From: Bacteroidia bacterium
GTDB lineage: Bacteria > Bacteroidota > Bacteroidia > Chitinophagales > Chitinophagaceae
NCBI GenBank assembly: GCA_030427635.1
Contig: JAUIBA010000034.1
Span: 1 to 43,578 of the forward strand
Reading direction: 5' to 3'
Length of the DNA stretch: 43,578 bases
Position 1 is the stretch's first letter, and each line of letters opens with the position of its first letter. Below, in pieces: positions 37,586 to 43,578 of the stretch. The notes under the pieces were generated by a model, which was not told where the DNA came from, did no database searches, and saw only the letters and a program-made list of their open reading frames with translations. Made by a program: the position numbers and the translations under genes.

Positions 37586-40390
37586 TTAAAAACGGAATGA
37601 AATGTTAGCGGCAAAAGTTCTGCCAAATGCGTAATCGTAATAATTCTGAAACTTATCAGGCAGGCGGTTGGTGAAGTCATAGCGCAACTGCTCATACCCG
37701 TTCATTCTAATGTCTTTTTTGTTGAGCAGGTTTGTAATACCAAGACTTACAAACAGGCTGGTATTACGATGAAGCTTTGCAGACAGATACCGGGTGCTGA
37801 ATGAACGACTTATATACAGGTCTGTAGTAAATGCTCCGGGCAGGCGCTCCTGGTCGGTAATAGCATTCCACAGTTTACTATCCTGCTCTATCAGTGCCAC
37901 CGCCACCGGTGTTCTGCGTTCCGGATAAATATTAATGTAGTTACGCTCCTGATAATTGAAGTTAAGATTCATGTTCCAGCGGCCGGGACGATAGTTAAGC
38001 CCCATCGTATATACGGATTGTGGGCCCGCCCCCATGTAGAAGTTCTCTATGTAAACCCGGTGAGCCTTAGTGGATACTGTAGGGTCATTATCCAGATAAA
38101 TATTAACCATAGGGTTCGAAGTATAAAAATATTGCCCTACAGCAGCCATGCCGGTAATACGCCATGTACCATTTATCTTATATGCAGCAGAGAACTCTAT
38201 ACCTGTAGACCTCGTGCTTACTTTATTCATCACATAGCTTACAAAAGCCTGTGTTGCAAGGTCGTCATAGAAAAAGCGTTTTATAAGGGTATTGTCTTTT
38301 GTCTCTGACACATAGCCGGTAACACGGGCCGTAATATGATTAGAGTGCAGCAGATAGCCTGCCTCTACTGTCCCGGTCTTTACTGTAGTTGGGTTGTCAA
38401 TAGTATAATCACGGGTACCTACAGATATGAAAGTATTGGACATCAGAGGCGCTTCCGTTGTGTAGTCGGCATTTACATAGAGTGCATTATGAAGGTCCAC
38501 CTTATACGTCACGCCACCTTTGCTTTTGTGCGTAAAGAAACCATGTGCATCACTTTTACCGTAAGAGTGCTCAGGGAAAAGACCATTGCGCATTTTACCC
38601 TCACGGGTAAAGGAAGTATATCCTGCACTTAGCGACGCAAAAAGGTCTACTTTATTAAATACAAACACACCCTGTCCCCATGCCTCAGCCTGATTGTTTC
38701 TGAGTACATAGTGATACCCGTATTTATCTCCTTTGCGAACAATCTGATTTGGATTATTAAGGTCATTCTGTGCATATGCCTGGTTACCTGCATTCTCATT
38801 GCTCAGAAACTGATACGTATTCAAAAAGAAGTCGCCACCCAGTAAGTCTTCTACCTGACGGTAATTGGTATTCTGCTGCGACACAGCTGTTACACCTCCC
38901 ATAAACGTGAGGTGCTCATTATGCGAATGCTCAATATTACTGTTGAAACTATACTTTTTCAGTTCATCTACATAGTTACTCAGTACGTACAGAGATCTGC
39001 GACCGGTTATATCATTACCTGCTATACCACCAACGTTTTTAATGGTTTCAATATTCTTATAGTTGGCATTATACAGCGCATCCCAGTCTACCTGCAGCCT
39101 TGCAGGATTTGCTGTCAGTTCGGCTTCCACAGCAGCTGCCACATCTGGTTGCGATGGTACACGGCTGGTATAGTACGAAGGAAGATTTCTGTAATAGTCA
39201 GGACGGGGACTATATGCATTATAGAAGTCTATAGTGCTGCTCTTATACTGTCCTGTCTCAAAGCCAAAAGCAGTATTCCACCTCGTTCTGTCATTAGGGC
39301 GCAGCGTGTAGTTCAGTATAGCAATAGGCTGGAAAGATTCCACCACACGGGAGTTTCTTTTTTCTCCGTTCTGATAGCCCCATGCAGGATTGTATTGATT
39401 ATCACCGGTAATCCGGTATGCTTCTTCAAAAGTATTAAGGGCACGTCCTCTGCGTGTAGGCGCTGCTATAGCAGTAAGATTCAGCTGTCCTTTACCTATC
39501 ACCTTACTCACAGCGGCATAGAATGAATAGCCATCGTAAAAAGTGCCGGGAGTATTTCCTTCCTCAGCCCAGCGGCGGGAGCCGGATACTGACCATGCCC
39601 AGTTATTCTTCATCAGGCCGCTGTTATGTGTAAACATTACACGGTTGTTATAATTACGGTTATACCTTGTATAGGTCACTGTATTCCCCTTACGCTGGTC
39701 GGCAGCTGTTGCGTCAATATAGGTTGTACCATTAGGCCCACCATAATCATACGGCGACGGCTGCAGACCATAAGTAACACTACGACCATGCATTACATCA
39801 TTAAGGCTACCCAGGTGAGACCATGTAGAAAATCCTCTCTCCAGGTCTTCAATATTTATACCGTTAAGCTGTAGTACATAGCTTGAGGTACCACGGGGCT
39901 TAAAGAAATACTGACCAAAAGAGTAGGTAGCTGCCTGCATGAATACATCCTGCCCTGCTATGAACATAGCGTTGGAACCCTGCGTAGACGAGCCATCATC
40001 ATCCTGGTTGGTATTTACATCATCTACAGTAATAGTAGGTATTTCTGTATTGTCAGATGGCTGCACTTTGTCAGTCTGCATTACCAGTATTTCTCCCATA
40101 TCTGTCACATCGCCGGATACAGATACACTAACAGTATCAGGTATAATACCCGCACCTGAAAATACAACCGTATAAGAGCCATACGGTACTTCACTCAAGG
40201 CAAACTCGCCCTCCCCATCTGATGCGGTTGCTGCATGTAGTGCAGGAATAGAAATGTGGACATCATATACAGGAGTGTGTGAAGATTTATTGTAAATCTT
40301 ACCCTTCACTATAGATTTCGGGTCGCCTGCTGCTACAGACCTGAAACACACGAATAAAAAGAGAAAAAAAAGGAGCGATTTCCGACCCAT
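37586..40390 (-). CDS. TonB-dependent receptor paired with a DUF5689 lipoprotein
   Basis: A 934-residue outer-membrane protein. The signal peptide is about 1-21 (ending RSVAA). A CarboxypepD_reg-like domain lies at about 26-105 (VKGKIYNKSSHTPVYDVHIS, YGSYTVVFSG). A plug region with FFKPRGTSSYVLQLNGINIE follows, then a TonB_dep_Rec barrel ending KFQNYYDYAFGRTFAANISF and terminal RF. The linker between the regulatory domain and plug is rich in Asp/Thr/Ser. It likely imports a ligand across the outer membrane using TonB. The operon partner DUF5689 and the divergent nuclease-family gene suggest a nucleic-acid or phosphoester ligand (inference). A TAGCTTTG promoter box lies 37-44 bases before the start. 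Confidence 0.88.
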   Translation of the reverse strand: MGRKSLLFFLFLFVCFRSVAAGDPKSIVKGKIYNKSSHTPVYDVHISIPALHAATASDGEGEFALSEVPYGSYTVVFSGAGIIPDTVSVSVSGDVTDMGEILVMQTDKVQPSDNTEIPTITVDDVNTNQDDDGSSTQGSNAMFIAGQDVFMQAATYSFGQYFFKPRGTSSYVLQLNGINIEDLERGFSTWSHLGSLNDVMHGRSVTYGLQPSPYDYGGPNGTTYIDATAADQRKGNTVTYTRYNRNYNNRVMFTHNSGLMKNNWAWSVSGSRRWAEEGNTPGTFYDGYSFYAAVSKVIGKGQLNLTAIAAPTRRGRALNTFEEAYRITGDNQYNPAWGYQNGEKRNSRVVESFQPIAILNYTLRPNDRTRWNTAFGFETGQYKSSTIDFYNAYSPRPDYYRNLPSYYTSRVPSQPDVAAAVEAELTANPARLQVDWDALYNANYKNIETIKNVGGIAGNDITGRRSLYVLSNYVDELKKYSFNSNIEHSHNEHLTFMGGVTAVSQQNTNYRQVEDLLGGDFFLNTYQFLSNENAGNQAYAQNDLNNPNQIVRKGDKYGYHYVLRNNQAEAWGQGVFVFNKVDLFASLSAGYTSFTREGKMRNGLFPEHSYGKSDAHGFFTHKSKGGVTYKVDLHNALYVNADYTTEAPLMSNTFISVGTRDYTIDNPTTVKTGTVEAGYLLHSNHITARVTGYVSETKDNTLIKRFFYDDLATQAFVSYVMNKVSTRSTGIEFSAAYKINGTWRITGMAAVGQYFYTSNPMVNIYLDNDPTVSTKAHRVYIENFYMGAGPQSVYTMGLNYRPGRWNMNLNFNYQERNYINIYPERRTPVAVALIEQDSKLWNAITDQERLPGAFTTDLYISRSFSTRYLSAKLHRNTSLFVSLGITNLLNKKDIRMNGYEQLRYDFTNRLPDKFQNYYDYAFGRTFAANISFRF

Positions 40391-40426
40391 ATCTGGTTAT
40401 CATTAACTGAACAAAAAAACGAGCGG

Positions 40427-40434
40427 CAAAGCTA
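40427..40434 (-). promoter_or_regulatory. Promoter -7 box of the TonB receptor operon
   Basis: Read on the minus strand this is TAGCTTTG, an exact TAnnTTTG. Transcription would begin near 40421, about 30 bases before the start codon. No clear -33 TTG is seen. Confidence 0.45.
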
Positions 40435-40571
40435 TTGACACAGTGTTTCAGGCTGGTTTCGGTAGCGTTATGAAATGATTATGTACAGGTAAATATTGCG
40501 TTACTAAATAGTTATCCGGTATACGCAACCAATTGTCTTAAATTCCTTTGCAAAAATTTTCCGGCATACGC

Positions 40572-41603
40572 ATGAAGCACTTCATAATACCATTCATTTC
40601 TCTTCTATCATTTACAGCAGCAGCACAAACCAAAGTACAGGTAGTAGCAATTGGTTCTTATAACTGTGAAAACCTGTTTGACACTACAGATGACCCGGAT
40701 AAAAAAGACGAAGACTTTACTCCCGATGGGTCATACGGTTATACCGGAGATGTATACAGAGCTAAGCTGCACAATACAGCCACAGTACTTTCCCGCTTAG
40801 GTACAGATGTAACCCCTGATGGCGCTGCGGTAATAGGTCTGGTAGAGATAGAAAATAATACAGTATTGGAAGATCTGGTTTCGCAGAAAGAAATTGCAGG
40901 AAGACACTATAAATACTGCTGGTACCCCACCCCCGATGAGCGTGGCATCAGTACCGCTATGCTGTATAATCCAGGATATATGAGAGTTATTGCTTCAGAG
41001 CCTATACCTGTACCACTGGAGTCATTGGGACAGCGCAGACCTACCAGAGCTATCCTGCATGTATATGGTGTATTGGCAGGTGATACGGTACATATACTGG
41101 TAAATCACTGGCCCTCAAAAAGCGGAGGAGAAGCTGCCAGTGCTCCGGGCAGAATGCTGGCCGCATCTGTAAACAAACGGTTTATAGACTCACTGCTCAA
41201 CAGAAACCCGGAAACCAAAGTAATGCTCATGGGCGACCTGAATGATGAGCCAACCAGTGAGCCGGTAATAAATGTCCTGAAAGCAAAAGCCGATAAAAAT
41301 AAAACAGGCAAAACAGATATATATAATCCATGGATAAGGATGTATAAGAAAGGTATGGGAACGGAAAATTACCGGGGAGAATGGGGGCTGTTAGACCAGA
41401 TTATGCTTACCGGAAATATGGTGCACAAAAACAGTGGCTGGTCTTTTCACAAGGCAGAGATTTTCAATCGCGACTTTCTTATAAATCATATTGGTTCTTA
41501 TAAAGGGCTTCCTCACAGGTCATTTACAGTGTCGCATGTATGGGATAACGGCTACAGTGACCACTTCCCCGTTCTGGTATATCTTATAAGAGAAAAGAAG
41601 TAA
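40572..41603 (+). CDS. Secreted endonuclease/exonuclease/phosphatase-family protein
   Basis: A 343-residue protein. The start MKHFIIPFISLLSFTAAAQ gives a clean signal peptide; the frame is open 8 codons further up. The fold signatures of the EEP (DNase I-like) superfamily are all visible: YNCENLFD (Asn34), VEIEN (Glu92), NHWPSK (His179), GDLNDEP (Asp222, Asn224), LLDQIM (Asp275) and SDHFPV (Asp330, His331). These form the metal-dependent phosphodiesterase site. Members cleave DNA, RNA, phosphoinositides or sphingomyelin. Secretion and the neighbouring TonB/DUF5689 pair favour an extracellular nuclease. It is divergent from that operon, with a 181-base shared upstream region holding both promoters. 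No T9SS domain, so probably periplasmic. Confidence 0.9.
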   Translation: MKHFIIPFISLLSFTAAAQTKVQVVAIGSYNCENLFDTTDDPDKKDEDFTPDGSYGYTGDVYRAKLHNTATVLSRLGTDVTPDGAAVIGLVEIENNTVLEDLVSQKEIAGRHYKYCWYPTPDERGISTAMLYNPGYMRVIASEPIPVPLESLGQRRPTRAILHVYGVLAGDTVHILVNHWPSKSGGEAASAPGRMLAASVNKRFIDSLLNRNPETKVMLMGDLNDEPTSEPVINVLKAKADKNKTGKTDIYNPWIRMYKKGMGTENYRGEWGLLDQIMLTGNMVHKNSGWSFHKAEIFNRDFLINHIGSYKGLPHRSFTVSHVWDNGYSDHFPVLVYLIREKK

Positions 41604-42083
41604 CAGTATGTATATCATTTTTCATACTATTAATGCATAACAATTTGGTTATGTATAGTTAATGGCGAATTTTCGTTTGACAAAAATTATATAATGACTT
41701 TTGTACTGACCCAATTCAGGAGGTCTGTACGTATGATACAACAATATCTGTCAATGGCCGTTATGGCACGCTGCTAGTAGTTAATACTTAAACATTCCGG
41801 TATCAACAAAATAACCAGTTCAGACAAACATTGACTTTATGACATCTTAGGTCACTACAGATACAGCAGGCCATAAATCGCTCCCTCATACATGGCTGCT
41901 GTCTTCATAAGACCAGCAGTAGCATCTTCAACAACTACAATCCGGCATTAAAAACGCAGTAAGCAGACTCATCCCTTACTGTACTACTTTGGTGCGTAAT
42001 GTTGCCAGAACATATCAAATTTATAATATTTGCAAAACGAATAGTTCATATAAAACACAAGTACAATAAAAACCGGTTAAAAA
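41604..42083. other. Intergenic region before the second giant surface gene
   Basis: This 480-base stretch holds a weak 6-bp hairpin right after the nuclease-family stop (AGTATG 41605-41610 with CATACT 41623-41628) and a promoter near its end. It also holds a 14-codon frame (41733-41777) preceded by a perfect AGGAGG at 41718-41723. I see no larger gene or RNA. Confidence 0.45.
42002..42032 (+). promoter_or_regulatory. Promoter of the right-edge surface protein
   Basis: TTG at 42002-42004, 19 bases, then TAATATTTG, which is the TAnnTTTG box with one extra base. Transcription would begin near 42039 and leave a leader of about 45 bases. Confidence 0.45.
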
Positions 42084-43578
42084 ATGAAAAGCGTTCTAAG
42101 AAAATTTGTCCCTCTGCTCGTCTTGCTGCTGACTACAGCAGGGTACAATAGTATTGCGCAAACCATAGCCAACTGGACACCTGCTGGTTTATCGGGTTAT
42201 GGTCCATCTCCCTGGGCTGCTACTACCACCGCTGCAAACGTCACCATCGGCGGGCTTACCAGAATAGGTGTATCCACAGGCGGTACGGCTGCTGGCAATG
42301 CATGGGGCGGCTCTAACTGGAGCGGGTCTGGCACCTACTGGGCATTCACCATTCAGGCAAACGCAGGATATAAAGTAAGCCTTACATCTTTTAACCTGTT
42401 TTACAGACGCTCTGGCACTGGACCTCCTACAGGCACTATGCAATATTCTCTGGATGGCAGTACCTATACCACAATTACTACGCTGAACTATACCAGCACA
42501 TCATCATCCGGTGCCACACATCCGGCTGTTTCCCTGGCATCCATCCCTGACCTTCAGAACGTACCCTGCGATAAAACGATATATTTCCGGGTACTCAACT
42601 CCGGTGGCGGAAGCGCAGGTACATGGTATGTATTCAGCTCCGGTCTTACGGTCACAGGCAGCGTATCTTCCTACCCTGCACCTGTAGTAGGTACAGACCC
42701 TGCTACGGTTACCATCCCGGCTACTTCAGGTACCAGCTTTACCGTAAGTGGCGTAAGTGGTGCCGCAAGCTATCAGTGGCAGCGCAATACATCCGGCATT
42801 TCCGGCGGTACATGGGTCAACATCTCCAGCGCCGGTATGGACGGCGGTGGCGGCACCTATGCAGGATTTACCACCACTTCTACTGCTACTTCCAATACAC
42901 TTACCCTCAGCAATGTACCCGCCAGCTGGAATGGTTACGGATACCGCTGTGTAGTTACCAACTGCAGCGGCAGCACCAACTCCGGCGGCGCACTCCTCAA
43001 TGTCAGCTCAGGTGCCTGCAGCGGTACACCGGCCACTGGTACGGCTGTGCCAGCTACGCCTCACTTCTGTGCCAGCGGCAGCACTACTATCAATATCACA
43101 GGCGGCAGCACCGGTACCGGTCTCACCTATCAGTGGTATGAATCACCCGACAATACTATGCCCGGCACTGCTATTGCAGGTGCTACAAATGCTTCCTACA
43201 CTACCGGCATCATTACAGATACCATGTATTACTGGTGTGAAACCACCTGCGGAGCTTCCGGCTTTTCCAGCCTTTCCTCATCGGCTATGGTTGCCGTAAG
43301 CCCGCTACCCGCAGTCACAGCCACAGGAGCCGATATATGCTCCGGTAGTTCCGGTGGTGTACTCTCTGCCAGTGGGGCCCTCACCTACAGCTGGGTACCC
43401 GCCACAGGACTCTCTGCTACCACAGGGGCTTCCGTAACGGCCAATGTCACCTCCGATATTATATACACAGTAACCGGCACTGATGCCGCAGGTTGCTCCA
43501 ATACTGATACTACTATTGCTGCTTATGTAACCACACCATCGGCTGTTACCATCACACCCGGCTCTGTTAACGCTTGTG
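42084..43578 (+). CDS. Ig-like repeat surface protein, N-terminal part
   Basis: The frame is open from ATG (MKSVLRKFVPLLVLLLTTAG) to the window edge, giving about 498 residues without the C-terminus. A signal peptide runs to about residue 28 (NSIAQ). About 29-195 are a beta-sandwich (GTYWAFTIQANAGYKVSLTS, TMQYSLDGSTYTTITTLNYT, IYFRVLNSGG) like the N-terminal domains of other T9SS surface proteins. After it come Ig-like repeats with YQWQRN, YQWYESPDNT and repeated cysteines (RCVVTNCSG, CETTCGASG), then a PKD-like unit (YSWVPATGLS). A T9SS sorting domain is expected beyond the edge. It resembles the left-edge protein and the 1291-residue protein in style, so the window is framed by paralog-like surface proteins. 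Confidence 0.85.
   Translation, partial: MKSVLRKFVPLLVLLLTTAGYNSIAQTIANWTPAGLSGYGPSPWAATTTAANVTIGGLTRIGVSTGGTAAGNAWGGSNWSGSGTYWAFTIQANAGYKVSLTSFNLFYRRSGTGPPTGTMQYSLDGSTYTTITTLNYTSTSSSGATHPAVSLASIPDLQNVPCDKTIYFRVLNSGGGSAGTWYVFSSGLTVTGSVSSYPAPVVGTDPATVTIPATSGTSFTVSGVSGAASYQWQRNTSGISGGTWVNISSAGMDGGGGTYAGFTTTSTATSNTLTLSNVPASWNGYGYRCVVTNCSGSTNSGGALLNVSSGACSGTPATGTAVPATPHFCASGSTTINITGGSTGTGLTYQWYESPDNTMPGTAIAGATNASYTTGIITDTMYYWCETTCGASGFSSLSSSAMVAVSPLPAVTATGADICSGSSGGVLSASGALTYSWVPATGLSATTGASVTANVTSDIIYTVTGTDAAGCSNTDTTIAAYVTTPSAVTITPGSVNAC

Noticed and set aside
41661..41690. TTGACA and TATAAT close together
   Set aside because: They look like sigma-70 boxes but are only 7 bases apart, and the phylum uses a different promoter pattern.

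Overview
The window comes from a member of the Bacteroidota, most plausibly of the Chitinophagaceae and relatives. The evidence is several proteins ending in type IX secretion (T9SS) sorting domains of types A and B, TonB-dependent receptors with carboxypeptidase-regulatory-like N-terminal domains, a short epsilon subunit in a detached atpD-atpC pair, promoters of the Bacteroidota type (TAnnTTTG) and almost no Shine-Dalgarno sequences. The genus cannot be fixed from the sequence alone.

Layout. Positions 1-4456 (minus) are the N-terminal ~1485 residues of a giant multi-domain surface protein that runs off the left edge. Then come an arylsulfotransferase-like protein (minus), a lipoprotein diheme cytochrome of the TsdA type, a DUF2461 protein and atpD-atpC (all plus). 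Next are an acyl-CoA dehydrogenase, a CAP-domain protein and lepA (minus), and a secreted esterase (plus). From 16.6 to 20.1 kb lies a plastic segment: a WG-repeat gene remnant, a small outer-membrane barrel gene, a five-copy 105-bp tandem array of REP-like hairpins, a REP-associated tyrosine transposase (RAYT), an inverted REP copy just after its stop codon, three small unrecognised genes and further single REP copies. After that come a TonB-type receptor and a methylmalonyl-CoA mutase catalytic subunit (minus), an unknown secreted protein (plus) and a DUF1579 lipoprotein (minus). Four exported proteins follow: a T9SS type B protein with a choice-of-anchor-L-like domain, a phospholipase-D-like protein with two HKD motifs, a 1291-residue Ig-like repeat protein, and a small T9SS protein. 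The right part holds a minus-strand cluster (TonB receptor, DUF5689 lipoprotein, small T9SS protein) divergent from a secreted endonuclease/exonuclease/phosphatase-family protein. A second giant Ig-like surface protein starts at 42084 and runs off the right edge.

How the genes fit together. The core metabolic genes (ATP synthase, acyl-CoA dehydrogenase, methylmalonyl-CoA mutase, LepA) are ordinary. The accessory content is mostly secretion and surface biology. The two most notable blocks are (i) the RAYT/REP segment, where the transposase gene is framed by inverted REP units whose outer ends form a perfect 13-bp inverted repeat and where the upstream REP has been amplified, and (ii) the TonB receptor / DUF5689 / T9SS protein / secreted nuclease-like block, which I read as a candidate system for using extracellular nucleic acid or phosphoester. 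Both functional readings are inference from family membership and layout.
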